Source of the DNA: VRUE01 sp963702955
Lineage (GTDB): Bacteria; Actinomycetota; Thermoleophilia; Solirubrobacterales; 70-9
Length of the DNA: 64,000 nucleotides
Assembly: GCA_963702955.1 (NCBI GenBank)
Contig: OY969774.1
Location: 496,001 to 560,000, forward strand
Direction of reading: 5' to 3'
Shown piece by piece: positions 32,537 to 42,418 of the stretch. The translations under genes were made by a program, and so were the position numbers. The notes under the pieces are model-generated. The model saw only the letters and a list, made by a program, of their open reading frames with translations, was not told the origin of the DNA and made no database searches. Numbering within the stretch: the first letter of the stretch is position 1; the number at the start of each line of letters is the position of its first letter.

Positions 32537-34969
32537 ATGTATCTGAGATCGATCGAGATGAAGGGGTTCAAGTCGTTCCCCGAGCGGACCCGGCTGGAGT
32601 TCTCGCCGGGGGTCAGCGTGATCGTCGGCCCGAACGGCTCGGGCAAGTCGAACATCACCGACGCGGTGCTGTGGGCGCTTGGCGAGCAGAGCCCGGGGGC
32701 GATCCGCGGCGCCTCGATGCAGGACGTGATCTCGGCCGGGGGCGAGGGCGTCGGCCGGCGCCGCGCCGCCGAGGTCGAGGTGACGATCGACAACTCCGAA
32801 GGCCGCGCCGCCAGCGAGCTCTCCGAGATCGCGATTCGGCGCAGCCTCGACCGCTCCGGCGACGGCGTCTACCGCATGAACGGCGCCCGCTGCCGGCTCG
32901 TCAACGTGGTCGAGGTGCTCTCCGACACCAACCTCGGGCGCGAGATGCACTCGGTGATCAGCCAGGGTCGGGTCGAGTCGATCGTCCACTCGAAGCCGCG
33001 CGAGCGACGGTTGCTGGTCGAGGAGGCTGCCGGGCTCGGCAAGCACCGCAAACGCCGCCGCCGCGCCGAGCTGAAGCTGCGCTCCGCCCGCGACAACCTC
33101 GATCGCGCGCTCGACCTCGAGCGCGAGTCGCGGGCTCGGCTGCGGCCGTTGAAGCGCCAGGCACAGGCGGCCGAGCTGGGGGCGAGGATCGAGCGCGAGG
33201 AGCTGGAGCTGCGCGGCCGCCTGGTCGCCGAGGAACTGCGCTTCGGCGCCGATCGGGCAAAGGCCGCCGAGCAGGCCGCCGAGCAGGCGCGTGCCGAGCG
33301 GGCGAAGATCGAGGGGCGACTGGCCGAGGTCAGTGGCCGCCGCCGCGCCGCCGAGGAGCGCTTCGCCGCCCGCGACCGCGAGCGCACCCAGGCCTGGGGA
33401 CTGCTGACCAAGCTGCGCGGCGAGCAGCAGCGGATCGCTGTGCGGGCGATCGCCCTCGCCGACCGCGAGGGTGAGCTGGCGACGGCGCTGGAGGGCCTGC
33501 GGGCGGAGTTCGGGCCGCTGACGCTCGACCTCGGGGCGCCGGAGGGCGCCCCGGCGAAGCGCGCCCGCAAGCTGGAGGAGGAGCTGGGCGAGATCGACGC
33601 CGGCCTGACGGCGGCGGCCGAGGGCTTCGCGATCGCCCGCGCCGCCGACGCCGCCGAGTCCGAGCGCGAGGCAGCGCTGGGCTCGATCCAGGCCGGCGCC
33701 GAGCGCGCTTCTCGGCACGCCCGCCGCGCCGAGGGGCTGCTCGGCGAGCGCCACCGCGAGGCGCTGCGCAAGCGGGTCGCCGCCGGCGAGGAGTTGCTCG
33801 ACGACGTCCGCTCGGCAGCAGCAGCAGCCGCTGCCGCCGAGGCCGCGATCCTCGCCCGGGTCGAGCGGATCGAAGCGAAGGTGGTCGGCGAGCAGGGCGG
33901 AGGCGACGAGATCGCCGAGGAGATGCGCGCCTGCTCGCGGCAGGAGTCCGAGCTGCAGCTGGAGATCAAGGCCGCCTCCGACAAGCTGACCGAGGCCCAG
34001 GTCGAGGCCGCGCACCTCGGCGACCGCCGCGCCGAGGCGGCCAAGGAGCTGGCGTCGATCGCCGAGCGGCTCGGCGAGGAGGTCGAGCAAGCCGAGGAGC
34101 CGTTGGGCGAGGGAGAGCGCGAGGACATCGACCGCCGCCTGCAGCGGCTGGATCGCCGCCGCGCCCAGATCGGCCCGGTCAACCCGCTGGCCGAGCAGGA
34201 GTACGAGGAGGCGCGCGAGCAGGTGGAAGCGCTGCAGGCCCGGCGCGAGGACACCGAGCGCGGGATGCGCGAGCTGGAGGCGCTGATCCGCGAGATCGAC
34301 GCCGAGATCGAGCGCGCCTTCGAGCAGACCTTCGAGGCGACCGCGAAGAACTTCGAGGAGATGGTCGAGCACCTCTTCCCGGGCGGTCGCGGGCGCCTGC
34401 GGCGGGTCGCGCTGCGGCCGGTTCGGGACGCCGAGGAGGCGCCGGCCGAGGGCGAGGAGGCCGAGGGCGAGGAGGAGGAAGAGGAGCGCGAGGAGCTCGG
34501 GGTCGAGATCGAGGTCACCCCGGCCGGCAAGTCGACCCGCAAGCTCTCGCTGCTCTCCGGCGGCGAGAAGTCGCTGGTCGCGCTGGCCTTCGTCTTCGCA
34601 GTCTTCCTTGCCCGGCCCTGCCCCTTCTACATCCTCGACGAGGTCGAGGCCGCCCTCGACGACGCCAACATCGACCGCTTCCTACAGCTGATCCGCCGCT
34701 TTTCCGGCCGCGCCCAGTTCATCGTCGTCACCCACCAGAAACGGACGATGGACGCCGCCGACGTGCTCTACGGCGTGACGATGGGCGGCGACGGCGTCAC
34801 CAAGGTCGTCTCCCGTCGCCTGCCGCGCGAAGTCGAAGCCGAGGCCGAGGCGCCGCCGCCGTTTGCCGGCGTCGCCCCGGGCGACGAGCCGGAGGGCCCC
34901 GCCGCCGAGCTCGGCGAGCGCGCCGCCGCGAAGCCCGCCGCCGCCGATGACGCGGCTGCCGCCGCCTAG
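32537..34969 (+). CDS. smc: chromosome partition protein SMC, short form without a visible hinge
   Basis: The product has 810 residues; bacterial SMC normally has about 1150-1200. The N-terminal ATPase half is normal (GFKSFPERTRLEF, Walker A GPNGSGKSN at 31-39, Q-loop region VISQGRVESI, LLVEEAAGLGKHRKRR). The C-terminal half is normal too (QIGPVNPLAEQEYEEA from 544, signature LSGGEKS at 673-679, Walker B FYILDEVEAALDD from 697, THQKRTM). Between them are only two charged, Ala/Glu/Arg-rich coils (about 170-320 and 342-540) joined by a ~20-residue break around FGPLTLDLGAPEGAPAK; nothing resembles the globular hinge. An acidic insert (EGEEAEGEEEEEER) lies before the signature and an Ala-rich tail ends the protein. 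Context rnc-smc-ftsY-ffh is canonical. Confidence 0.9.
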   Translation: MYLRSIEMKGFKSFPERTRLEFSPGVSVIVGPNGSGKSNITDAVLWALGEQSPGAIRGASMQDVISAGGEGVGRRRAAEVEVTIDNSEGRAASELSEIAIRRSLDRSGDGVYRMNGARCRLVNVVEVLSDTNLGREMHSVISQGRVESIVHSKPRERRLLVEEAAGLGKHRKRRRRAELKLRSARDNLDRALDLERESRARLRPLKRQAQAAELGARIEREELELRGRLVAEELRFGADRAKAAEQAAEQARAERAKIEGRLAEVSGRRRAAEERFAARDRERTQAWGLLTKLRGEQQRIAVRAIALADREGELATALEGLRAEFGPLTLDLGAPEGAPAKRARKLEEELGEIDAGLTAAAEGFAIARAADAAESEREAALGSIQAGAERASRHARRAEGLLGERHREALRKRVAAGEELLDDVRSAAAAAAAAEAAILARVERIEAKVVGEQGGGDEIAEEMRACSRQESELQLEIKAASDKLTEAQVEAAHLGDRRAEAAKELASIAERLGEEVEQAEEPLGEGEREDIDRRLQRLDRRRAQIGPVNPLAEQEYEEAREQVEALQARREDTERGMRELEALIREIDAEIERAFEQTFEATAKNFEEMVEHLFPGGRGRLRRVALRPVRDAEEAPAEGEEAEGEEEEEEREELGVEIEVTPAGKSTRKLSLLSGGEKSLVALAFVFAVFLARPCPFYILDEVEAALDDANIDRFLQLIRRFSGRAQFIVVTHQKRTMDAADVLYGVTMGGDGVTKVVSRRLPREVEAEAEAPPPFAGVAPGDEPEGPAAELGERAAAKPAAADDAAAAA

Positions 34970-34972
34970 AGA

Positions 34973-35962
34973 ATGACCACCGCCTGGCGGGACGCCTTCG
35001 ACCTCGGCACGCGCACGGCTACGCCCGAGCCCGAGCCCGAAGAGGCCCGCCGCGGCGTCTTCCGCCGCCTCCGCGAGAGCCTCTCGAAAAGCCGCCAGGC
35101 GCTTGTCGAGGAGATCTCGGCCAGCCTCTTCGATCGGATCGACGAGGAGACCTGGGAGCGGCTCGAGGAGGCGCTGATCCTCGCCGACGTCGGCGCCCCG
35201 ACCACCGCCGAGGTGGTCGAGCGGCTCGAGCGCGAGGTCGAGGGCGGCGAGGTCTCCGCCGACGGCGAGGCGGTCCGCGACCGGCTGATCGAGATCCTCG
35301 CCGAGGTCGCCTCCGCGGGGCGCGCGCCGATCGACCTCAGTGGCGAGCCGGCGGTGCTGCTGATGGTCGGCGTCAACGGCACCGGCAAGACGACGACGAT
35401 CGGCAAGATCGCCTGGCACCTCTCGCGGGAATTCGGCCTCTCGGTCGTGCTCGCCGCCGGCGACACCTACCGCGCCGCCGCCGCCGAGCAGCTCGCCGAG
35501 TGGGCCGAGCGCGCCGGGGCCGAACTGGTCCGCTCGGCCGAGGGCGCCGACCCCGGCTCGGTCGCCTTCGACGCCGTCTCCGCCGCCCGCGCGCGCGGCG
35601 CCGACGTCGTCATCGTCAACACCGCCGGCCGCCTGCACACGCAGGGCAACCTGATGGACGAGCTGGCCAAGGTGCGGCGGGTGATCGCCAAGCAGATGCC
35701 CGAGGCGCCGCACGAGACGCTGATCTCGATCGACGCGACGACCGGCCAGAACGGGCTGCGCCAGGCGAAGGTCTTCTCCGAGGCGGCCGAGGTCGACGGC
35801 GTCGTCCTGACCAAGCTCGACGGCACCGCCAAGGGCGGCATCGTCCTCGCGATCGCCAACGAGCTGGGGATCCCGGTGAAGCTGATCGGCACCGGCGAGC
35901 AGCTCGAGGACCTGCGCCCCTTCGACCCCGACGACTTCGCCCGCGCCCTGCTCTCCGAGTAG
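34973..35962 (+). CDS. ftsY: signal recognition particle receptor FtsY
   Basis: The NG-domain GTPase docks SRP at the membrane. It has an N domain (about 25-105), VGVNGTGKTTTIGKIAWHL (G1), AGDTYRAAAAEQL, VIVNTAGRLHTQGNLMDEL (G3), LTKLDGTAKGG (G4) and GTGEQLEDLRPF. Only a short acidic N-terminal A domain (about 25 residues, PEPEPEEA) is present. It starts 3 bp after smc and precedes ffh by 21 bp. Confidence 0.95.
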   Translation: MTTAWRDAFDLGTRTATPEPEPEEARRGVFRRLRESLSKSRQALVEEISASLFDRIDEETWERLEEALILADVGAPTTAEVVERLEREVEGGEVSADGEAVRDRLIEILAEVASAGRAPIDLSGEPAVLLMVGVNGTGKTTTIGKIAWHLSREFGLSVVLAAGDTYRAAAAEQLAEWAERAGAELVRSAEGADPGSVAFDAVSAARARGADVVIVNTAGRLHTQGNLMDELAKVRRVIAKQMPEAPHETLISIDATTGQNGLRQAKVFSEAAEVDGVVLTKLDGTAKGGIVLAIANELGIPVKLIGTGEQLEDLRPFDPDDFARALLSE

Positions 35963-35983
35963 TCCCCTCTAAGCTGGACGGCC

Positions 35984-37348
<1,365 letters not shown>

Positions 37349-37362
37349 CCTGCTCGATCCCG

Positions 37363-37617
37363 ATGGCTGTGCGAATAAGACTCAGAAGGGTGGGTTCGAA
37401 GAAGAACCCGGTGTGGCGGATCGTCGTCGCCGACAAGCGCTCGCCCCGCGACGGGCGGACGATCGAGACGATCGGCCAGTACAACCCGCAGACCGAGCCC
37501 TCGACGATCGTGCTCGACGAGGAGCGCGCCCGCCACTGGCTCGAGCACGGCGCCCAGCCCTCCGAGACGGTCGCCACGCTGCTCCACACCAAGGGCATCG
37601 CCGCCTCGGGCAGCTAG
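37363..37617 (+). CDS. rpsP: 30S ribosomal protein S16
   Basis: MAVRIRLRRVGSKKNPVWRIVVADKRSPRDG is the S16 signature, followed by GQYNPQTEPSTI. Its 84 residues are normal. It lies 14 bp after ffh and abuts khpA directly, the conserved ffh-rpsP-khpA order. Confidence 0.96.
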   Translation: MAVRIRLRRVGSKKNPVWRIVVADKRSPRDGRTIETIGQYNPQTEPSTIVLDEERARHWLEHGAQPSETVATLLHTKGIAASGS

Positions 37618-37848
37618 ATGACCGAGCTGCTGGAGTTCCTCGTCAGGGCACTGGTCGAGGACCCCGAGGCCGTCGAGGTCGAGGAGCTGGAAGAGGACGG
37701 GGACCTGATCTACGAGATCAGCGTCGCCGAGGACGACCTCGGACGGGTGATCGGCAAAGGGGGGCGGATCGCCAACGCGATCCGGACCATCGCCAAGGCT
37801 GCCGCCGTGCGCCTCGATCGCCGCGTCATCGTCAACATCCTCGACTGA
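37618..37848 (+). CDS. khpA: KH-domain RNA-binding protein KhpA
   Basis: The 76-residue single KH domain has LGRVIGKGGRIANAIRTIAKAAA with the GxxG loop (GKGG). KhpA binds RNA, often with KhpB. The ATG directly follows the rpsP stop. In most bacteria rimM lies between khpA and trmD; here trmD starts 4 bp later, so rimM is absent from this locus. Confidence 0.93.
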   Translation: MTELLEFLVRALVEDPEAVEVEELEEDGDLIYEISVAEDDLGRVIGKGGRIANAIRTIAKAAAVRLDRRVIVNILD

Positions 37849-37852
37849 GCGC

Positions 37853-38530
37853 TTGAAGCTCGACGTCTTCACCCTCTTTCCCGAGGCGTTCGACTGGTTC
37901 CAGTCGCAGCGCTCGGTCCAGAACGCGCTCGGCAAGGGACATGAGCTGCGGTTGTTCAACTATCGCGATACGACGCCGCTCGGGGCCGGGCAGGTCAACG
38001 ACGCGCCCTATGGGGGCGGGGCGGGGATGGTGCTTCGGGTCGATGTGGTCGATGCGGCGTTGCAGGCCGCTTATCCGCATGGGGAGAGTCCTCGCCGGGT
38101 GCTGCTCTCGCCCACGGGGCGGCTGCTCGACGACGCGCTGGCCGACGAGCTGACCCGGGAGCCGCATGTGGCGCTGCTGAGCGGGCGATACGAGGGGTTC
38201 GACGAGCGGGTTCACGAGCACTTCGCTGACGACGAGGTCTCGATCGGGCGCTACGTGCTGGCCGGCGGCGAGCTGCCGGCGATGGTGCTGGCCGACGTGG
38301 TGATGCGCAAGCTGCCGGGGGCGCTGGGGCACGAGCGCAGCGCCGTCGAGGAGTCGTTCAGCCCGGTGCTCGAGGGGATGCCCGAGTACCCGCACTACAC
38401 GCGGCCCGCCTCCTACCGCGGCTGGCAGGTGCCGGACGTATTGGTCTCCGGCGACCACGAGCGGGTGCGGCTCTGGCGGGCCGAGCAGAGCAGGGCGCGG
38501 GCCGGGCAGTTCGAAAAAGACTCCGAGTAG
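37853..38530 (+). CDS. trmD: tRNA (guanine-37-N1)-methyltransferase TrmD
   Basis: This SPOUT methyltransferase modifies G37. It begins LDVFTLFPEAFDWF, has DAPYGGGAGMVLR, LLSPTGRLLDD, LLSGRYEGFDERV and the knot region IGRYVLAGGELPAMVLADVV, then HYTRPASYRGWQVPDVL. The start is TTG at 37853, supported by the position of the LDVFTLFPE motif. Its stop lies 15 bases before an intrinsic terminator-like hairpin ahead of rplS. Confidence 0.94.
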   Translation: MKLDVFTLFPEAFDWFQSQRSVQNALGKGHELRLFNYRDTTPLGAGQVNDAPYGGGAGMVLRVDVVDAALQAAYPHGESPRRVLLSPTGRLLDDALADELTREPHVALLSGRYEGFDERVHEHFADDEVSIGRYVLAGGELPAMVLADVVMRKLPGALGHERSAVEESFSPVLEGMPEYPHYTRPASYRGWQVPDVLVSGDHERVRLWRAEQSRARAGQFEKDSE

Positions 38531-38545
38531 GTACGATTCCTCGCG

Positions 38546-38581
38546 CCGCACGGTTCCCGCACCCGGGTCCGGCGGTTTTTT
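38546..38581 (+). terminator. intrinsic terminator or attenuator immediately upstream of rplS
   Basis: CCGC, CGG and TCC (38546-38557) pair with GG, CCG and GCGG (38565-38575) around a short loop, allowing a bulge, a mismatch and a G-T pair, and a run of six T follows (38576-38581). The T run ends 8 bases before the rplS ATG, and no Shine-Dalgarno site fits between. It could end the ffh-trmD transcript or act as a regulated leader of rplS. Confidence 0.65.
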
Positions 38582-38589
38582 CTCGTCAA

Positions 38590-39141
38590 ATGAGCAACGT
38601 AATCGACAGCATCGAGCGAAGCCAGCTGAGGCAGGGACTGCCGTCCTTCGCCCCGGGCGATCGCGTGCGCGTCCACTTTCAGGTGGTCGAGGGCAGCCGC
38701 CGCCGCACCCAGGTGTTCGAGGGGGTCGTCCTGCGGCGTCAGGGCTCCGGCTCGCGCGAGACCTTCACCGTGCGCAAACAGTCCTTCGGCGTCGGCGTCG
38801 AGCGGACCTTTCCGCTGCACTCGCCCAAGATCGAGAAACTGGAGATCGCGGCGCGCGGCGACGTGCGGCGGGCCAAGCTCTACTACCTGCGCGGCCGGAT
38901 CGGCAAGGCCGCCCGGGTCGCCGAGCGGCGCTGGGGGATCGACGACGAGCTGATCTCGGCGCCGGTTCCTGTGGAGGAGCCCGAGACGGAGGAGGCTGTC
39001 GCTACTGCGGAAGTTGAGGAAGAGGCAACGGACGCTGAGGCGCCCGGTGCAGGGGAGACCGAGGACACCGCCGCGGCTGAGGATGCCGAGGACGAGTCGC
39101 CGCCCGAGGATTCCGGCGACTCCGGCGAGGACTCGGCCTGA
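38590..39141 (+). CDS. rplS: 50S ribosomal protein L19 with acidic C-terminal extension
   Basis: The L19 core occupies about residues 1-120: LRQGLPSFAPGDRVRVHFQV, GSRRRTQVFEGVVLRRQG, VERTFPLHSPKIEKLEIAARGDVRRAKLYYLRGR. A ~60-residue tail of Glu, Ala, Asp and Pro follows (VPVEEPETEEAVATAEV onward) with no basic residues, making the protein 183 rather than about 115 residues. The tail is low-complexity and its role is unknown. ATG 38590, close behind a terminator hairpin. Confidence 0.94.
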   Translation: MSNVIDSIERSQLRQGLPSFAPGDRVRVHFQVVEGSRRRTQVFEGVVLRRQGSGSRETFTVRKQSFGVGVERTFPLHSPKIEKLEIAARGDVRRAKLYYLRGRIGKAARVAERRWGIDDELISAPVPVEEPETEEAVATAEVEEEATDAEAPGAGETEDTAAAEDAEDESPPEDSGDSGEDSA

Positions 39142-39194
39142 GGCGGCTTATCCCCAAGCCGCAGGGCCGCGCCGGGGGGCTGATCGAGCTCGTC

Positions 39195-39758
39195 GTGATC
39201 GTGGCGCTGGCGCTGGGCCTGGCGCTGGCGATCCAGGCATGGCTGATCAAGCCGTACCAGATCCCCTCGCAGTCGATGGAACCGACCCTCGACGTCGGCC
39301 AGCGGGTGCTCGTCAACCGCTTCATCTACCACTTCGAAGACCCCTCGATCGGCGACATCGTCGTCTTCCACCCGCCGAAGGGGGCCGACAACGGGACCGA
39401 ATGCGGCGCCCCGCATTCGGCGCAGGAAGCCTGTCCGAAACCGACCCCCGAAGAGTCGAGCCAGAACTTCATCAAGCGGATCGTCGCCGGGCCCGGCGAC
39501 ACGGTCAGCGTCCGCAACGGCCACCCCGTGGTCAACGGCGTCGAGAAGACCGACGAGCCCTACATCAGGCCCTGCGGCATCGGCGGAGCCTGCAATTTGC
39601 CGAAACCGATCACGGTTCCACCCGACTACTACTTCATGATGGGGGACAACCGTGGGGCGAGCGACGACAGCCGTTTCTGGGGTCCCATCCCCCGCAAGTG
39701 GATCATCGGCAAGGCCTTCGCCACCTACTGGCCGCCCGACCGCATCGGCACCCTCTAA
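39195..39758 (+). CDS. lepB: signal peptidase I
   Basis: The S26 serine protease has an N-terminal membrane segment (VALALGLALAIQAWLI), the catalytic Ser box YQIPSQSMEPTL, the Lys box FIKRIVAGPGDTV, and the late box YFMMGDNRGASDDSRFWGPI. An extra Cys-containing loop (ECGAPHSAQEACPK) and a second Cys pair (CGIGGAC) lie outside the membrane and may form disulfides. GTG 39195 is the first usable start; the same frame is open further upstream but without a start codon. It follows rplS as lepB does in several actinobacteria. Confidence 0.92.
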   Translation: MIVALALGLALAIQAWLIKPYQIPSQSMEPTLDVGQRVLVNRFIYHFEDPSIGDIVVFHPPKGADNGTECGAPHSAQEACPKPTPEESSQNFIKRIVAGPGDTVSVRNGHPVVNGVEKTDEPYIRPCGIGGACNLPKPITVPPDYYFMMGDNRGASDDSRFWGPIPRKWIIGKAFATYWPPDRIGTL

Positions 39759-40428
39759 AGGGCAGTCGAAGACCCACCGGCGCCGCCTCGCGCGCTCGCG
39801 CCGCCTCTTTGCCTTCGACCGCGGCCTCGGCAGCCGCTACGTCGCCGGCGCCGACGAGGCCGGGCGGGGCTGCCTCGCCGGGCCGCTGGTCGCCGCCGCG
39901 GTGCTGATCGACTACGAGTCGCTCTCGCGCTCGGACCGCCGTGCCCTCGCCGGCCTGCACGACTCCAAGCAGATGAAGCCCGAGAAGCGCGAGGAGCTGT
40001 ATCCGGCGGTGCTGCGCGCCGCGGCGCGGGTCAGCGTCGTCGTCCGCTGCGTGCGCGGGATCGACGGCCGCGGCCTGCACGTGACCAACATCGAGGCCCT
40101 CTCCAGCGCCCTGGAGCGATTGGTCCCGGACCCCGAGGCGACCTGCCTGGTCAACGGCTTCTCCCTGCGCGAGTGCCGGGTCCCGCACCGGGCCGTGATC
40201 GAGGGAGACGGGACCAGCGCCGCGATCGCCGCCGCCTCGGTGATCGCCAAGGTCAGCCGCGACCGCTACATGCACCGCGCCGCCGGCGAGCACCCGGGCT
40301 GGGGCTTCGAGGAGCACGTCGGCTACTCGACCCCCGAGCACCGCGCGGCGATCGAGCAGATCGGCATCTCGCCGCTGCACCGGCGCTCGTTCCAGTCGGT
40401 CGCCTACAGCCAGCTCGAGTTGGCCTGA
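39652..40428 (+). CDS. rnhB: ribonuclease HII
   Basis: This enzyme cleaves RNA in RNA/DNA hybrids. The catalytic start VAGADEAGRGCLAGPLVAAAV carries the DE pair, GLHDSKQMKPEKREEL the substrate region, and AAIAAASVIAKVSRDRYM the remaining acidic site region. The enzyme proper begins about residue 40. The only standard start in frame is ATG 39652, inside the lepB coding region, with ~107 bp overlap; the true start may be a rare codon after lepB. The N-terminal ~35 residues from this start look non-native. Confidence 0.88.
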   Translation: MGRATTAVSGVPSPASGSSARPSPPTGRPTASAPSKGQSKTHRRRLARSRRLFAFDRGLGSRYVAGADEAGRGCLAGPLVAAAVLIDYESLSRSDRRALAGLHDSKQMKPEKREELYPAVLRAAARVSVVVRCVRGIDGRGLHVTNIEALSSALERLVPDPEATCLVNGFSLRECRVPHRAVIEGDGTSAAIAAASVIAKVSRDRYMHRAAGEHPGWGFEEHVGYSTPEHRAAIEQIGISPLHRRSFQSVAYSQLELA

Positions 40429-40435
40429 GCTCGAC

Positions 40436-40813
40436 TCAGAACGCTCCGCGGATGTGCTCCACGTCGACCAGTCGGTCGGCGCGGTCGAAGCTGACGCCGA
40501 CGGCGTCGAAGCGGATCTCGGCGTAGCGGGGCAGGTCGCGGCGCTCGCCCATCCAGGCGGTCGCCAGGCGGCGCACGCGGCGCTGCTTGTCGCGGGTCAC
40601 CGATAGCACCGGCCTCTCCGGGCCGAACGCCGACCCCTGCCGGCCGGCCTTGACCTCGACGAAGACCAGGGTGCGGCCGTCGAGGGCGACGATGTCCAGC
40701 TCGCCGAAGCGGGTGCGGGCGTTGCGCTCGACGACCTCCCAGCCGGCCGCGGCCAGGCGTGCCGCGACCAGGTCCTCGGCCCTGCGCCCCAGCCGCTGCC
40801 GCCGCTCCGTCAT
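40436..40813 (-). CDS. yraN: YraN/UPF0102 nuclease-fold protein
   Basis: The 125-residue protein has LGRRAEDLVAARLAAAGWEVVERNART, FGELDIVALDGRTLVFVEVKAG (restriction-endonuclease-like ELD...EVK core) and VTRDKQRRVRRLATAW. Function is unproven, although the core suggests nuclease activity. It is transcribed against rnhB and away from comM. In many bacteria it neighbours rnhB, as here. Confidence 0.9.
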   Translation of the reverse strand: MTERRQRLGRRAEDLVAARLAAAGWEVVERNARTRFGELDIVALDGRTLVFVEVKAGRQGSAFGPERPVLSVTRDKQRRVRRLATAWMGERRDLPRYAEIRFDAVGVSFDRADRLVDVEHIRGAF

Positions 40814-40864
40814 CGGTGGGAAGCTAGGACAGCCGGCGGCCTCATGCCTTACTTGACATTGAGG

Positions 40865-40888
40865 GCGCAGACAATTTCCAATCTGCGC
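40865..40888. promoter_or_regulatory. dyad with a TTGACA box upstream of comM
   Basis: GCGCAGA (40865-40871) and TCTGCGC (40882-40888) form a perfect 7-bp dyad with a 10-base A/T-rich centre. A TTGACA hexamer lies at 40853-40858, so the dyad would sit across the core promoter of comM. A repressor site is plausible; no regulator is identified. Confidence 0.35.
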
Positions 40889-40924
40889 GCCACACGTGCG
40901 GCGGGACCCGCGAGCGTTCCCGCC

Positions 40925-42418
40925 ATGCTCGCCACGGCGCGGACATTCACCCTCGACGGCATCGCCGCCCGGCCGGTCCGGGTCGAGGTCGATGTCCACC
41001 GCGGCCTGCCCGCTTTCTCCGTCGTCGGCCTGCCCGACGCGGCGGTCCGCGAGGCGCGCGAGCGGGTGCGGGCGGCGCTCTCCAACTGCGGCTTCGACTT
41101 CCCCCTGCAGCGGATCGTCGCCAACCTGGCGCCGGCCAGCCTGCGCAAGGCGGGCCCGGGCCTGGATCTGCCGATCGCGGTAGCGCTGCTGACCGCCTCG
41201 GGCCAGCTCGAGTGGGAGGCGCTGCCGCGGCTGGCGATGGTCGGCGAGCTGGCGCTCGACGGGGAGATCCGGCCGGTGCCGGGGGTGCTGGCGATCGCCG
41301 AGGCGGCGCGCGAGATGGGCGCCGAGGCGATCGCCGTGCCGGCGGCGAACGGCGCCGAGGCGGCGCTGGCCGGAGAGATCGAGGTGTTGGCGCTGGAGAG
41401 CCTGGCCCAGGTTCCGGCGCTGGCGGCAGGGGAGTGGAGGCCGCAGCGCCCCGAGGCATTGCCGTTGTCGCTGACCCCCGGGCCGGGCGGTCCCGACCTC
41501 GCCGACCTGCGCGGCCAGGCGCACCTGCGCTACGCGCTCGAGGTCGCGGCGGCGGGCGGGCACAGCGTGCTGATGGTCGGACCGCCGGGCGCCGGCAAGT
41601 CGCTGGCGGCGAGCCGGCTGCCGTCGATCCTGCCGCCGTTGGCGGCGGAGGAGGCGCTCGAGGTGGCGCGGATCGCCAGCGCCTGCGGTCGGCTGGAGGG
41701 CCGCCCGGCGGGGCGGCCGTTCCGCGCCCCGCACCACACCGTCTCGCCCTCGGGGCTGATCGGCGGCGGCAACCCGCCCAGCCCCGGCGAGGCGACGCTC
41801 GCCCACCGCGGCGTCCTCTTCCTCGACGAGCTCTGCGAGTTCCACCGCGACTCGCTGGAGGCGCTGCGGGCGCCGCTGGAGTCGGGCTGGGTCTCGATCG
41901 CCCGCGCCGGGGCCTCGCGGCGGCTGCCCTGCCGCTTCATGCTCGTCGCCGCCGCCAACCCCTGCCCCTGCGGGCGCGGCGAGAGCGACCCCGAGTGCAG
42001 CTGCGCGCCGCTCGACGTGCGTCGCTACCAGGGCAAGCTGAGCGGCGCCCTCGCCGACCGGATCGACCTGCTGGTGCCGATCCGCCAGCCGAGCGCGGAG
42101 GAGATCGGCGGCCCGCCGGGCGAGGCTTCGGCCGCCGTCCGCGAGCGGGTCGCGGCGGCGCGCGAACGGCAGGAGCGCCGGCTCGGGCCGGGCCGCTGCA
42201 ACGCCGAGATGACGCCGGGCGAGGCGCGCGAGTGCGTCCTCGCCGACACCGCCGCGGCGCTGCTCGCCGACGCCTACTCACGCCGCCGGCTCAGCGGTCG
42301 CGCCCATGATCGCGTGCTGCGGCTGGCGCGGACCGTCGCCGACCTGGCCGGCGTCGAGACGGTCGAGCGCGAGCAGATGGCGCAGGCGCTGCAACTGAGG
42401 AGGAGGGACCATGAGTGA
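40925..42418 (+). CDS. comM: ComM/YifB-type Mg-chelatase-like AAA+ ATPase
   Basis: The 497-residue protein has an N-terminal LonB-like domain (FTLDGIAARPVRVEVDVHRG, LPAFSVVGLPDAAVREARERV), Walker A MVGPPGAGKSLAASRLPSIL, GVLFLDELCEFHRDSLEALR (Walker B) and AANPCPCGRGES with Cys pair. ComM aids branch migration during natural transformation. The ATG at 40925 is preferred over 40844 because the family motif starts soon after. It overlaps dprA by 8 bp, so the two recombination genes form one unit. Confidence 0.92.
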   Translation: MLATARTFTLDGIAARPVRVEVDVHRGLPAFSVVGLPDAAVREARERVRAALSNCGFDFPLQRIVANLAPASLRKAGPGLDLPIAVALLTASGQLEWEALPRLAMVGELALDGEIRPVPGVLAIAEAAREMGAEAIAVPAANGAEAALAGEIEVLALESLAQVPALAAGEWRPQRPEALPLSLTPGPGGPDLADLRGQAHLRYALEVAAAGGHSVLMVGPPGAGKSLAASRLPSILPPLAAEEALEVARIASACGRLEGRPAGRPFRAPHHTVSPSGLIGGGNPPSPGEATLAHRGVLFLDELCEFHRDSLEALRAPLESGWVSIARAGASRRLPCRFMLVAAANPCPCGRGESDPECSCAPLDVRRYQGKLSGALADRIDLLVPIRQPSAEEIGGPPGEASAAVRERVAAARERQERRLGPGRCNAEMTPGEARECVLADTAAALLADAYSRRRLSGRAHDRVLRLARTVADLAGVETVEREQMAQALQLRRRDHE

